Part shown: piece after piece, positions 42,381 to 52,101 of the stretch
How the letters are laid out: each line of letters starts with the position of its first letter
How positions within the stretch are numbered: position 1 is the first letter of the stretch
Origin: an uncultured SAR116 cluster alpha proteobacterium
Lineage (GTDB): Bacteria; Pseudomonadota; Alphaproteobacteria; Puniceispirillales; Marisalimonadaceae
Direction: 5' to 3'
Length of the DNA: 64,000 nucleotides
Assembly: GCA_902539895.1 (NCBI GenBank)
Contig: CACBMD010000004.1
Location: 1 to 64,000, forward strand
Notes under the pieces: generated by a model
What the model was told of the DNA's origin: nothing
Seen by the model: only the letters and a program-made list of their open reading frames with translations
Databases searched by the model: none
Made by a program: the position numbers and the translations under genes

Positions 42381-44231
42381 TTGATTATGTTAAAAAATTA
42401 TGGAATTCCTAATGCAATAGCCGAGGCCATGATCCAAAGAGGTTATGAAAAATTAACGCCAGTTCAAGAAGAAGTTATAAAAAAAAATTATTCAGGATTA
42501 GATTTATTAGTCTCTGCACAAACTGGATCAGGTAAAACAATAGCCTTTGGTTTTTCAATAGTAGAAAACATACTTGGTAAAGATACTTATTTTAAAAAAT
42601 CAAAACTACCTCAAGCACTTATTATTGTTCCTACTCGAGAATTAGCTCTGCAAGTTAAAAATGAATTAACTTGGTTCTTACAAAGTTGTGATGCAAAGAT
42701 TATTTCTTGTGTTGGAGGAATGGATATACGTGCTGAAAAAAGAAACTTAGAGATGAATCCTAACATAGTTGTAGGCACTCCTGGAAGATTAAGAGATCAT
42801 ATAGAAGGTCAAAAATTAAAACTACAGGATATTAAAACTGTTGTTCTTGACGAAGCTGATGAGATGTTAGACATGGGTTTCAAAGAAGATTTAGAAGCTA
42901 TTTTAGATACCACACCTGAAGAAAAACAGACTTTAATGTTTTCAGCAACTGTTCCAAAAACCATTGCTAAACTTGCAAAAGATTATCAAAAAGATGCTGT
43001 TAGAATAACTATTGGTAAATCTAATGCACAACATGTTGATATTGAATATAAAGCATTCAAAATTGTATCAAGTGATCAAGAAAATGCTATTATTAATACC
43101 CTACGATATTACGAAGCTACAAATTCTATAATTTTTTGTGCTACTAGAATGGCTGTAAATCATATGACTAGTCGTTTAACAAACAGAGGTATTTCAGCAG
43201 TAGCTCTTTCAGGTGAATTAAGCCAAAACGAAAGAAATATGGCTTTACAAGCAATGAGATCTTCAAAAGCAAGGGTGTGTGTTGCTACAGATGTAGCAGC
43301 TAGGGGACTGGATTTACCAAATCTTGATTTAGTCATTCATGCGGATATACCAAGAACGTCAGATACATTACTTCATAGAAGTGGAAGAACAGGAAGAGCT
43401 GGAAGAAAAGGTGTTTGTGTAATTCTTGTACCTCAAAATAGAAATAGAATTGCTGACCGTTTATTTGGTCAAGCAAATATAAAGCCTCATTGGACTTTGC
43501 CTCCAACTAGAGAAGAAATTTTAATCGAAGATAAAAAAAGAATTCTAGAAAATAAAATTTTTGAGGATCCAATAGAAGCAGAAGAGCAAGGTTTTGTAGA
43601 CGAATTAATTTCAAAAAACACAATTAATCAGCTTGCAGTTGCCTACTACAGACTAGTTAGCAAGGATTTATCTGTTCCAGAAGATTTAAAAAATCCTTCC
43701 GATAAAAGAGATAAAAACTCACAAAATTCTACTTTTACTAAAAGTGTATGGTTTGAGCTGTCGGTTGGGCGAGATGATACAGCTGAACCAAGATGGTTAG
43801 TAGCAATGCTCTGTAAAGCTGGAAATCTCTCAAAAAGAGATATTGGTTCTATTAAAATACAAACAAAAGTTACTTATGTTGAAATTTCAGAACAAACCTC
43901 TAATTCACTGCTTAAGTTTGTAAATGATAAAAAGCCAATAGAACGACATATTATGGTAAAATTATTAAAAAATCCGCCAAAACTTGATAGAGCAACATCT
44001 CAACCTTCACAAAATAAAAAAAGAAGAAGTTCAAAATTATTTTTAAAAGATAAAGATGAAGAGGGATTGAATAAACCTAAAAATATTGATTTCAAAGGTA
44101 AAAGAAAATCTGATAGGTGGAAAAAAATAGAAAAAAAAACCAAGCCTGGGAGTGATACTTCTAAACTAAGCAAGGATAAAAAAAATAATAAAAAATCCAA
44201 AAAAATTAGAGTAAAGAACAAAAAATCATAA
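42381..44231 (+). CDS. deaD: DEAD-box ATP-dependent RNA helicase (DeaD/CsdA-like)
   Basis: 616 residues. Q motif GYEKLTPVQEEVI, motif I AQTGSGKT, motif II DEAD, motif III SAT, motif VI HRSGRTGRAGR are all in place. A DbpA-like RNA-binding region lies at about 470-545 (WFELSVGRDDTAEPRWLVAMLC), and the last 70 residues are a lysine-rich tail. It would unwind structured RNA in ribosome assembly or mRNA turnover, often at low temperature. It stands alone. Confidence 0.92.
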   Translation: MIMLKNYGIPNAIAEAMIQRGYEKLTPVQEEVIKKNYSGLDLLVSAQTGSGKTIAFGFSIVENILGKDTYFKKSKLPQALIIVPTRELALQVKNELTWFLQSCDAKIISCVGGMDIRAEKRNLEMNPNIVVGTPGRLRDHIEGQKLKLQDIKTVVLDEADEMLDMGFKEDLEAILDTTPEEKQTLMFSATVPKTIAKLAKDYQKDAVRITIGKSNAQHVDIEYKAFKIVSSDQENAIINTLRYYEATNSIIFCATRMAVNHMTSRLTNRGISAVALSGELSQNERNMALQAMRSSKARVCVATDVAARGLDLPNLDLVIHADIPRTSDTLLHRSGRTGRAGRKGVCVILVPQNRNRIADRLFGQANIKPHWTLPPTREEILIEDKKRILENKIFEDPIEAEEQGFVDELISKNTINQLAVAYYRLVSKDLSVPEDLKNPSDKRDKNSQNSTFTKSVWFELSVGRDDTAEPRWLVAMLCKAGNLSKRDIGSIKIQTKVTYVEISEQTSNSLLKFVNDKKPIERHIMVKLLKNPPKLDRATSQPSQNKKRRSSKLFLKDKDEEGLNKPKNIDFKGKRKSDRWKKIEKKTKPGSDTSKLSKDKKNNKKSKKIRVKNKKS

Positions 44232-44234
44232 ATT

Positions 44235-45137
44235 TCAGACTGATTTTGAACCCCTTTTATTTATTAGATAGATACCAAGACAAGTAAAAAATAAAGATAA
44301 GTAAATTTGTTCATTTATTGGATCATCCATAATTAACCACCCAAATAACACGCCAAATATTGGAGTTAAAAATGCAAACGAACTAGTGCTACTTGCAGAG
44401 TATCTTGACATTATCCATAACCATCCAATAAACCCCATACACATAATTACAATTACTTGAAAAGAAAAAATTAATATTAAATCTAGATTGATATTTCTAA
44501 CGTAATCATTTAACTGCATTGATAAAGGTAATAAAATAATTCCAGAAACAACTAGTTGATATAATAGTTGTGTTTCAGGTGTCGCGTTTGAAAGACGCGT
44601 GGTTTTCAGCATTATCGCTATTGTTGCCCAGCATAGACTTGCCAATAATGAATATGCATCTCCATAGAATTGTGATGTATCATAACCAGTAGTTGGTTCA
44701 TAAACAGCTAGAAATAATCCTACTAATGCAATTATTAAACCTAATATTCTGTTTAAATTGAGTTTATCATTTTCTATTAAAAAATGTGCAGCTAAAGTAA
44801 GCCACACAGGCATTGTATAAAAAATTAAAGATACGCGTGTGACTGTTGAGTAGTCTAAAGCTGTAAACAAAAATATAAACTCTATTGCAAATAATATCCC
44901 TGCAATAATGCCAGGTATTAAACTACCGTTATTAATGATAATTTTCTTTTTTAAAATGTAGCAATAAATTAAAATTGGAAAGATTGCAAAAGTGGATCGT
45001 AAGGCTACCTGAAAAACTGGATGCATTCCTTCGTTAACTAACTTAACCATAACTTGGTTTAAGCCCAATAAAATTGAAAATATTATTAAAAAAGATGCAG
45101 CTAGAAAATCAACTGGTCTATTTTTTATATTATTCAT
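44235..45137 (-). CDS. EamA-family (DMT) transporter
   Basis: 300 residues with about ten hydrophobic segments and two EamA repeats (for example LAASFLIIFSILLGLNQVMVKLV and YSLLASLCWATIAIMLKTTRL). Inner-membrane exporter or importer of small metabolites; the substrate cannot be read from sequence. It lies 11 bp downstream of the SDR gene on the same strand and probably shares its transcript. Confidence 0.88.
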   Translation of the reverse strand: MNNIKNRPVDFLAASFLIIFSILLGLNQVMVKLVNEGMHPVFQVALRSTFAIFPILIYCYILKKKIIINNGSLIPGIIAGILFAIEFIFLFTALDYSTVTRVSLIFYTMPVWLTLAAHFLIENDKLNLNRILGLIIALVGLFLAVYEPTTGYDTSQFYGDAYSLLASLCWATIAIMLKTTRLSNATPETQLLYQLVVSGIILLPLSMQLNDYVRNINLDLILIFSFQVIVIMCMGFIGWLWIMSRYSASSTSSFAFLTPIFGVLFGWLIMDDPINEQIYLSLFFTCLGIYLINKRGSKSV

Positions 45138-45148
45138 TGTTTAATATT

Positions 45149-45895
45149 TTACGGAAAATAACTTCCACCATTAACATGAATTGTTTGTCCAGTTATAAAA
45201 TCAGAATTAGGACCACATAAATTAGAAATCATAGTAGCTACTTCAACAGGATAACCTTTTCTTCCAATAGGAGGATTTGAATGAGATGGATGTACAAGGC
45301 TTCTTCCTGCAGAAGCACCTCTAACGGTATCAATCAACCCTGGCACAACTGTATTAACAGTAATACCTACCTCAGCATATTCCATTGCTAAAGCTCTAGA
45401 AAAACCAACTACTGCTGACTTTGACGTTATAACATGGGCTCTTCCTATTGCGCTGATATGTGCTGACAATCCTCCAAGATTTATAATTCTTCCCCAATTA
45501 TTTTTTTTCATTTCTGGAATTACTGCCTTACAAGTATGAAATAATGTATCTAGATTAATAGATAGTACAAATCTCCATTGATCAAATGACATATCATCAA
45601 ATTTATTGAACTCTCTTTGTGATGCATTATTTACTAAAATCGAAACATTACCTAATTTTGATCCAGCATCTACAAGATGACGTGATGTATCTTCGTTCGT
45701 TAAGTCACCAATGAAAATGTCAGCATTAACCCCATTTTTTTTTACAATTTCTAGTGTTTCCATAGCACCCTCTTTGTCAGAGTTTGCGTGAACTAAAACA
45801 TTAAAGCCTAACTTCGAAAGACTATCACAAGTTGCTCTGCCAATATTTTTAGCAGCTCCAGTGACTATAGCAACTTTTCCTTTATTTTCTGTCAT
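45149..45895 (-). CDS. SDR-family protein with altered active site
   Basis: 248 residues of classical SDR shape: VTGAAKNIGRATCDSL binds the nucleotide, ILVNNAS is the NNAG-like motif, and the C-terminus ends in TGQTIHVNGGSYF. The catalytic Y-x-x-x-K reads V-I-T-S-K within GRAHVITSKSAVVGF, so the lysine is kept but the tyrosine is missing (a histidine lies one residue before). It may still bind NAD(P) and use another acid. It is divergent from the decarboxylase cluster. Confidence 0.85.
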   Translation of the reverse strand: MTENKGKVAIVTGAAKNIGRATCDSLSKLGFNVLVHANSDKEGAMETLEIVKKNGVNADIFIGDLTNEDTSRHLVDAGSKLGNVSILVNNASQREFNKFDDMSFDQWRFVLSINLDTLFHTCKAVIPEMKKNNWGRIINLGGLSAHISAIGRAHVITSKSAVVGFSRALAMEYAEVGITVNTVVPGLIDTVRGASAGRSLVHPSHSNPPIGRKGYPVEVATMISNLCGPNSDFITGQTIHVNGGSYFP

Positions 45896-46050
45896 TTAAA
45901 ATTATTCCCGGTAAGTAAATTGTTAAAACGATTTCTAAAAATTCTACGAAAAAATAGTTACATAATTTTACATACTACACTAATGTATAAACTTGAATTT
46001 TTTTAATTACAATTTAACATTATTCTCATTATAAACAAACGGATTAAACT

Positions 46051-46578
46051 ATGGAGGGTGCGATTAAAGACTGGCGTAATGATATTTACAAAGTTTTCAA
46101 AGAATTAGAAATTACAATGGTTTCTCATGTTCCTGATGCTGGACATACACCTTTAATAAATCTGTGTGAAAAAGATAATGAAATTGATGTTGTAACACTT
46201 ACAACTGAACAAGATGGAGTTGGTTTATCTTGTGGCGCATTTGCTGGTGGTAGAAAAAGCGCACTGCTAATGCAGTCAAGTGGTGTAGGTAATTGTATAA
46301 ATGCACTTGCTTTACCAAATATTTGTAGAATCCCATTCTTAACTTTAGTTTCTATGAGAGGTGAATGGGGAGAATTTGTTCCATGGCAAGTTCCAATGGG
46401 ATTAGGAACTCCAAAAGTTTTGGAAGCAATGGACGTTAAAGTTTTTAGAGCTGATTATAAAGAAGAAGTCGGGTCAACAGTAGATGCTGCTGCAAGATTT
46501 GCATTTAATACCAATCGTTCTGCAGCAGTTTTGTTATCTCAAAAAATGATTGGCGCAAAACAATTTAAAAATGGATAA
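46051..46578 (+). CDS. ThDP-dependent decarboxylase, alpha (PYR) subunit
   Basis: 175 residues equal to the pyrimidine-binding domain of sulfopyruvate/phosphonopyruvate decarboxylases: VSHVPDAGHTPLINLCE, then TTEQDGVGLSCGAFAGG with the conserved activating glutamate, LLMQSSGVGNCINAL. It lacks the diphosphate-binding half, which the next gene encodes 6 bp downstream, as in ComD/ComE. The partner enzymes here (Gfo/Idh, SDR) suggest breakdown of a 2-oxoacid formed from a sulfonate, phosphonate or sugar acid; which one cannot be decided. Confidence 0.85.
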   Translation: MEGAIKDWRNDIYKVFKELEITMVSHVPDAGHTPLINLCEKDNEIDVVTLTTEQDGVGLSCGAFAGGRKSALLMQSSGVGNCINALALPNICRIPFLTLVSMRGEWGEFVPWQVPMGLGTPKVLEAMDVKVFRADYKEEVGSTVDAAARFAFNTNRSAAVLLSQKMIGAKQFKNG

Positions 46579-46583
46579 ATATT

Positions 46584-47153
46584 ATGATTGAAAGAAGACC
46601 CTTTGTTCAAAAAATTTTAAAAAACAGACAAACAAACCTCAGAGTTGTAAGCGGCCTTGGAACTTCAACTTGGGATTTAATGTCTGGCGGTGATGATAAA
46701 GCAAATTTTGGTTTTATTGGAGCAATGGGGCAGGCAATACCTTTTGCGTTAGGTTTAGCTATGGCACAGCCAGATTTGAGAATTCTTTTGTTTACCGGAG
46801 ACGGAGATACTCTAATGAGCCTTGGTTCAATTGCTACAGTCGCAAATCATCCAGTTACGAACCTTACTATTGTGGTTATGGACAATGAATCTTATGTTGA
46901 AACAGGAAGTCAACCTACCGCAACTGCTGGAAAAACAGATCTTGAAATCGTGGCTAAAGGATCAGGGATCTCTAACTCTTATACAATAAAAAATGAAAAA
47001 GATTATGATAGGTTGATAAAAACTATTTATGAAGAAGAAGGTCCTTCACTTGTTGTTGCAAAATGTCAAGCAAAGGCAACACCTTTGGTTTTCCCACATT
47101 CATTTGATGGATCGGTTTCAATAAACAGATTTATGAGCACTCTTAAATCATAA
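46584..47153 (+). CDS. ThDP-dependent decarboxylase, beta (PP) subunit
   Basis: 189 residues of the diphosphate-binding domain: GAMGQAIPFALGLAMAQPDL, the GDGD..N magnesium/ThDP motif in FTGDGDTLMSLG with MDNESYVETG. Pairs with the alpha subunit just upstream; active sites would form between them. It overlaps the start of the Gfo/Idh gene by one base, so the cluster is one operon. Confidence 0.87.
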   Translation: MIERRPFVQKILKNRQTNLRVVSGLGTSTWDLMSGGDDKANFGFIGAMGQAIPFALGLAMAQPDLRILLFTGDGDTLMSLGSIATVANHPVTNLTIVVMDNESYVETGSQPTATAGKTDLEIVAKGSGISNSYTIKNEKDYDRLIKTIYEEEGPSLVVAKCQAKATPLVFPHSFDGSVSINRFMSTLKS

Positions 47154-48196
47154 TGCAAAATAATCAAATGATTAATCTTGCCATCATGGGCATAGGAACT
47201 ATTGGTAAGCGCCATTTAATGGCTATCGATAGAATAGAGAATGTAAACCTATGTGGTATAGTTGATTTAACTGAAGATGCAAAAACATTTTGTAATTTTA
47301 AAAAAATATCATTTTTTAATGATCTAATTGAATTAAAAAAATCTACTGAAGTAGATAGTGTGATTATTTCTACACCTACTATTATGCACCATGAAAATGC
47401 AATATCAGCATTGAATTTAGGATTAGACATTCTAATTGAAAAACCTATTTCAGCAACAATTTCTGAAGCTGAGCAAATTGAAAAAATTGCACAACTAAAT
47501 AATTGTTCAGTTTTAGTTGGTCATCAAAGAAGATTTAATCCAACAGTGTTAAAAACAAAAGAAATTATTCATGAAAAAAGAATTGGAAAAGTTATTGGGC
47601 TATCTGGAATTTGGGCGCTTCGAAAAGATGAAGAATATTTTTTACCTGAATGGAGAAAAGAAATTAGCGCTGGTCCTGTAATAACTAATCTTATTCATGA
47701 CATTGATTATCTAAGATTTATATTTGGAGAAATTACAGAGGTTTCGGCATTCTCATCAAATAATATAAATAATTTTGAAAAAGAAGATATTGTTTCTACA
47801 AATCTAAAGTTTGAAAAAGGGCTGATAGGTAATTTTTTAATTAGTGATAGTGGTGCTTCTCCTTGGTCTTGGGAGACTGGAACGGGCGAAAATATATATT
47901 TGCCTCATCTTAAAGAAAATAATCTTAGAATAGTTGGTACACAAGGCTCATTAGAATTTCCAAATCTTAAGCTCTGGAGTTACAAAACTGATAGAGACAA
48001 TTGGAAAAGTGAATTAGAGAGCTTTAATTATGATTTCGATGAAGTGGATCCTTACATTTCCCAAATCAACCATTTCATTGATGTGATAAATAAAAAAGTG
48101 GACCCCATTACAAATGCTTCTGACGCAAAAAGAACACTTAAGGTAGCACTTTCAATTCTTGAGTCAGCTAAATTAAATAGTATAGTTAAGATATAA
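47153..48196 (+). CDS. Gfo/Idh/MocA-family oxidoreductase
   Basis: 347 residues. N-terminal Rossmann fold NLAIMGIGTIGKRHLMAI, the family motif IEKPISATISEAEQ with catalytic-region lysine (EKP), and GPVITNLIHDIDYLRFIFGEI in the C-terminal sheet domain. It would oxidise or reduce a sugar, inositol or related hydroxyl compound with NAD(P). Sits in an operon with the two-subunit decarboxylase and an SDR. Confidence 0.9.
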   Translation: MQNNQMINLAIMGIGTIGKRHLMAIDRIENVNLCGIVDLTEDAKTFCNFKKISFFNDLIELKKSTEVDSVIISTPTIMHHENAISALNLGLDILIEKPISATISEAEQIEKIAQLNNCSVLVGHQRRFNPTVLKTKEIIHEKRIGKVIGLSGIWALRKDEEYFLPEWRKEISAGPVITNLIHDIDYLRFIFGEITEVSAFSSNNINNFEKEDIVSTNLKFEKGLIGNFLISDSGASPWSWETGTGENIYLPHLKENNLRIVGTQGSLEFPNLKLWSYKTDRDNWKSELESFNYDFDEVDPYISQINHFIDVINKKVDPITNASDAKRTLKVALSILESAKLNSIVKI

Positions 48197-48218
48197 TCAT
48201 AAAATTTGGAGAAATGAC

Positions 48219-48992
48219 ATGTACGATTTAGGCCTAAAAGATAAAGTAATATTAATCACTGGTGGAAGTGATGGTTTGGGTTACGCATCAGCTGAATTAT
48301 TATCATCTGAAGAAGCACATGTTGTAATTTGTGGAAGAAGAGGGGATTATTTAAACGAAAAAGCTAAAATAATTACAGAAAAAACAGGTAATGAAGTTAT
48401 TCCGATTAAAGCAGATGTAAGTATTGCAGAAGATTGTAAAAAACTAGTTGAGGAAACTATCGCTAGGTTCAAGAAAATTGACGTATTAGTCAACAATGCT
48501 GGAGCATCGGCTGCTGCACTTTTTGAGGATGTGACTGATAAAAACTGGGAAGATGATATAAATCTAAAATTAATGTCTACGATAAGAATGTGTCGTTTAG
48601 CAATACCTTATATGAAATCAAATAATGGTGGAGTTATAATAAATGCTACAATTGGAGGCGGAAAAGCCCCTAATGCTGGATCATTACCAACTACTGTTAC
48701 TAGAGCTGCTGGTATAAACTTGACAAAATCTCTTGCTAATCAATATGCAAAAGATCAAATAAGAGTTAACACAATATGTATTGGACTAATTAAAAGTGCT
48801 CAATGGGAACGTAGAGCTGGATCAGGAAGTATAGAGGACTTCTATAATGAACTATCAAAAAAAGTTCCTATGGGTATGGTTGGTGAGGAAATTGACTACG
48901 CCAACCTAGTTGCATTTCTATCTTCTAAAAGAAGTTCATATATTACAGGAACTGCTATTAATTTAGATGGTGGTTTGTGTCCTGTAGTATAG
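48219..48992 (+). CDS. SDR-family protein lacking the Tyr-Lys pair
   Basis: 257 residues with an SDR cofactor site (LITGGSDGLGYASAELL), NNAGASAA and a C-terminal TGTAINLDGGLCP. The position of Y-x-x-x-K reads T-T-V-T-R (LPTTVTRAAGINLTKSL), so neither catalytic residue is present. It is not expected to work by the classic mechanism; it could be a lyase or dehydratase-like member. Last gene of the decarboxylase operon, 22 bp after the Gfo/Idh gene. Confidence 0.85.
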   Translation: MYDLGLKDKVILITGGSDGLGYASAELLSSEEAHVVICGRRGDYLNEKAKIITEKTGNEVIPIKADVSIAEDCKKLVEETIARFKKIDVLVNNAGASAAALFEDVTDKNWEDDINLKLMSTIRMCRLAIPYMKSNNGGVIINATIGGGKAPNAGSLPTTVTRAAGINLTKSLANQYAKDQIRVNTICIGLIKSAQWERRAGSGSIEDFYNELSKKVPMGMVGEEIDYANLVAFLSSKRSSYITGTAINLDGGLCPVV

Positions 48993-49009
48993 ATTTAAAA
49001 GAAAGACAA

Positions 49010-49918
49010 TTAACTTTTTTTAATTCTTGGTGGATCAACTTCAGCAAGTTCACAAGCATAATCAAGTAATGCGCTAAAATCTTTTTTAGCAAATTTACCG
49101 GATCTTGCTTGACCATAAACTGCTTGTACTGATGAACCAACTGGTAAACCAACTCTAAAACTATTTGCCGTCTCAATTGCTAACCCCATGTCTTTGTGAG
49201 CAAGATCAATTGTAAACCCTGGTTCAATATCATTTTTAAGTACTTTTGATAAAAAATTAATATGGAACTGTCCATTATTAGCAGTTGTTCCAGCATTCAC
49301 TTCTTTAAATGTATTTAAATCTAAACCAATTTTTTGAGCAAGTGTAAGGGCTTCAGCAGTTATTTGAGCAATACTTAGTATTTGAAAATTATTTACAACT
49401 TTTGCTCTTATTCCTGACCCAACTTTCCCACATCTTATAATAGTGGTTCCCATTGCATTAAGTAATGGTTCAATTTTTTTAAAAGCTCCCTCGTTATCAC
49501 ATCCTACCATAAAAAGAGAATCACCAGAGATTGCGTGACTTACTAACCTGCCAACTGGAGCATCTATAAAATCAATATCTTTTTGTTTGCATATTTCATA
49601 TATTTCATCTGTTCCTGTTGGTGCAATTGTACTCATATCTAATATAATCGATCCAGGCTTTATAAATGATAAAACACCATCAGGGTCGGTTATTACGGAT
49701 TTAACATTTTCTGTAGATGGCAACATTGTTACAATAATTTCTGCATCCTCGACAGTATCTTTAATACTATTTCCTGGAACAGCTCCTGACTTGATGTGGG
49801 GCTGCATCTTTTCTTTTTCTATGTCATAAACAGATAAATTCGTTCCCTTTTTTATAATATTGAGAGCCATTGGTCCTCCCATTGCGCCAAGACCAATAAA
49901 AGCTATCGGTTCACTCAT
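49010..49918 (-). CDS. 3-hydroxyisobutyrate/tartronate-semialdehyde-reductase-like dehydrogenase
   Basis: 302 residues of the beta-hydroxyacid dehydrogenase family: IAFIGLGAMGGPMALNIIKKG (NAD(P) site with the family signature), VSHAISGDS variant of the substrate loop after DAPVGR, and GSGIRAKVVNNF containing the catalytic lysine. It would convert a beta-hydroxyacid to its semialdehyde or the reverse. It converges with the decarboxylase operon and may join the same pathway. Confidence 0.88.
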   Translation of the reverse strand: MSEPIAFIGLGAMGGPMALNIIKKGTNLSVYDIEKEKMQPHIKSGAVPGNSIKDTVEDAEIIVTMLPSTENVKSVITDPDGVLSFIKPGSIILDMSTIAPTGTDEIYEICKQKDIDFIDAPVGRLVSHAISGDSLFMVGCDNEGAFKKIEPLLNAMGTTIIRCGKVGSGIRAKVVNNFQILSIAQITAEALTLAQKIGLDLNTFKEVNAGTTANNGQFHINFLSKVLKNDIEPGFTIDLAHKDMGLAIETANSFRVGLPVGSSVQAVYGQARSGKFAKKDFSALLDYACELAEVDPPRIKKS

Positions 49919-50044
49919 AAAATACTTCTCCCTAACTTATTGCTAATTATTTAATCAACATTAAACTTAAATAATATTAATTTACAATTATTTATAATAT
50001 TTAAGGTATTTATTAATTATTTTAGAGTAAATAAAAGTTGTAAC

Positions 50045-51481
50045 ATGGTATCAGATAAATCTAACATCGTTCCAAGTGAATTCATAATCGTTGGTGGGAC
50101 AGGAAATCTCTCTAAAAATAAAATATTACCAGCTTTATTTTGGAGATTTTTAGATAAGCAGATTGATGAAAATTCAAATATAATTTTGTGCGATAAAGAA
50201 ATAAAATCCAAGGGTGATTTTTTTTCGGGATTAAAACTTAAATGTGATGAAGCTATAAAAAAAGTTATTGATAATGAAAAAATTTGGGATGATTTTTTAA
50301 ATATTATAAAATTTGTTGAGCTAGATGTTGTTTCTGGTAATGGTCATCTTGAATTAGTTAAAATTTTAAAAGAAAAATTTGACCCAAATAGACCCATAAT
50401 ATTTTACTTAGCAATAGCGTCTAGCTTATTTGGTAATAGTTGTAGGTTCATTAGAGACTCTGGTTTAAATGTTCCTCAAAGTAGGCTTGTAATTGAAAAA
50501 CCAATTGGCAAAAATAAATCAACAGCCATACAAATTAACAATGAAATATCAAGTGTTTTTAAAGAAAGTCAAATCTATAGAATAGATCATTATTTAGGTA
50601 AAGAAACAGTTCAAAATTTGATGGCTTTAAGGTTTGCTAATACATTTTTCGAAAATCAATGGAACAATAAAAATGTAGACAATGTTCAAATTACAGTTTC
50701 TGAGACAGTTGGTGTTGAAGATAGAATTTCTTATTATAATGAATATGGTGCAATAAGAGATATGTTACAAAATCATCTCTTACAACTTGTATGTTTGATA
50801 GCTATGGAACCGCCTTCATTTTATGAAGCAGATCAACTTAGAGACGAGAAATTAAGAGTTTTAAAAGCTCTCAAACCAATTACAGAAGAAGAAATTCAGA
50901 CAGGCCAATATAGAAGTTTTTCAGACGAATTAGGAGAAAACTCAAATACAGAAACTTTTGTATCTTTAAAAGTTGTAATAAATAATTGGAGATGGGCTGG
51001 AGTTCCATTTTACATCAGAACTGGTAAAAAATTATCTACTAGAGCAAGTGAAATAATTATTACCTTTAAAAATAAACCACATGATATTTTTTCTAAATTT
51101 ATAACAGATGCTCATGACGAACCCAATAGACTTATAATAAGAGTACAGCCCGAAGAAGGCCTTAAACTAAAATTAACTTCAAAAGCACCTGGCCCAGGTG
51201 GTATGCGCTTTTTCCCTTCAGAACTCAATTTGTCCTTTGGTGATACTTTTGCTGATAGACTACCCGATGCTTACGAGAGGCTTTTAATGGATGTTGTTAG
51301 AGGTAATCAAACACTTTTTATGAGATCTGATGAAGTTTTAGCAGCATGGGATTATATTGATCCGATTGTAAAATTAGTGAAAAAACAAGACCCTCAATTA
51401 TATAGGACTGGAACTATGGGACCAGAGGATAAAATATTAACGTTAGATGGACGCCAATGGCTTGATCCAAAAGATGAATAA
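50045..51481 (+). CDS. zwf: glucose-6-phosphate 1-dehydrogenase
   Basis: 478 residues, close to the family's usual 480-490. N-terminal nucleotide motif IVGGTGNLSKNKILPALF, active-site motif RIDHYLGKETVQNL, and the C-terminal substrate region (FYIRTGKKLSTRASEIIITFK) are clear. It oxidises glucose 6-phosphate to 6-phosphogluconolactone. The stop codon overlaps the start of pgl by one base. With pgl and edd it forms the upper Entner-Doudoroff pathway. Confidence 0.96.
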   Translation: MVSDKSNIVPSEFIIVGGTGNLSKNKILPALFWRFLDKQIDENSNIILCDKEIKSKGDFFSGLKLKCDEAIKKVIDNEKIWDDFLNIIKFVELDVVSGNGHLELVKILKEKFDPNRPIIFYLAIASSLFGNSCRFIRDSGLNVPQSRLVIEKPIGKNKSTAIQINNEISSVFKESQIYRIDHYLGKETVQNLMALRFANTFFENQWNNKNVDNVQITVSETVGVEDRISYYNEYGAIRDMLQNHLLQLVCLIAMEPPSFYEADQLRDEKLRVLKALKPITEEEIQTGQYRSFSDELGENSNTETFVSLKVVINNWRWAGVPFYIRTGKKLSTRASEIIITFKNKPHDIFSKFITDAHDEPNRLIIRVQPEEGLKLKLTSKAPGPGGMRFFPSELNLSFGDTFADRLPDAYERLLMDVVRGNQTLFMRSDEVLAAWDYIDPIVKLVKKQDPQLYRTGTMGPEDKILTLDGRQWLDPKDE

Positions 51482-52101
51482 TGATGAGTATTGTTAATTT
51501 AATTTCTGATAGATTAAATTCTTCTATAGAAAATGAAGGGTCTGCCAGTTTAGTAGTATCTGGTGGATCTAGTCCAATTAGTATTTATGAAGAATTATCA
51601 AATATTGATATATCCTGGTCGAAAGTTTTTCTAACATTAGTAGATGATAGATTAGTTGACCCTGATCATAGAGACAGTAACCAAAAATTATTACATAATC
51701 ATTTCATAAAAAATAAAGCTAAAAATATTAATTTCTTTCCTCTAACAGAAAACTTTTTATCAAATACAAAATTCAAAAAACCTTTTGATGTAACTCTACT
51801 TGGTATGGGTGAAGATGGACATTTTGCTTCTTTATTTCCTGATATGATAAACCAATATGAAGCATTTGATATAAATGCAAGTCCAAAAATTTTAACAACA
51901 CCACCTAAAGGTAATCCATTAATACCAAGAATAACTATGAATTTATCTTTGATAATGGAAAGTTTAAACATAATTTTATTAGTTAAAGGAAAAGCTAAGC
52001 AAAATATTTTTGAGAAAGCTAAACAAGAACAGAAATTACCAATTCATCATTTAATTAAAAATAGAAATAGAGATTTTTTTATAGAGAAAGCAAATGACTA
52101 A
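51481..52101 (+). CDS. pgl: 6-phosphogluconolactonase
   Basis: 206 residues, a little shorter than usual. SLVVSGGSSPISIYEEL, TLVDDRLVDPDHRDSNQ and LLGMGEDGHFASLFPD are the family's phosphate- and lactone-binding motifs. It hydrolyses the zwf product to 6-phosphogluconate. It overlaps zwf by one base and edd by 8 bases, showing tight coupling. Confidence 0.94.
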   Translation: MMSIVNLISDRLNSSIENEGSASLVVSGGSSPISIYEELSNIDISWSKVFLTLVDDRLVDPDHRDSNQKLLHNHFIKNKAKNINFFPLTENFLSNTKFKKPFDVTLLGMGEDGHFASLFPDMINQYEAFDINASPKILTTPPKGNPLIPRITMNLSLIMESLNIILLVKGKAKQNIFEKAKQEQKLPIHHLIKNRNRDFFIEKAND

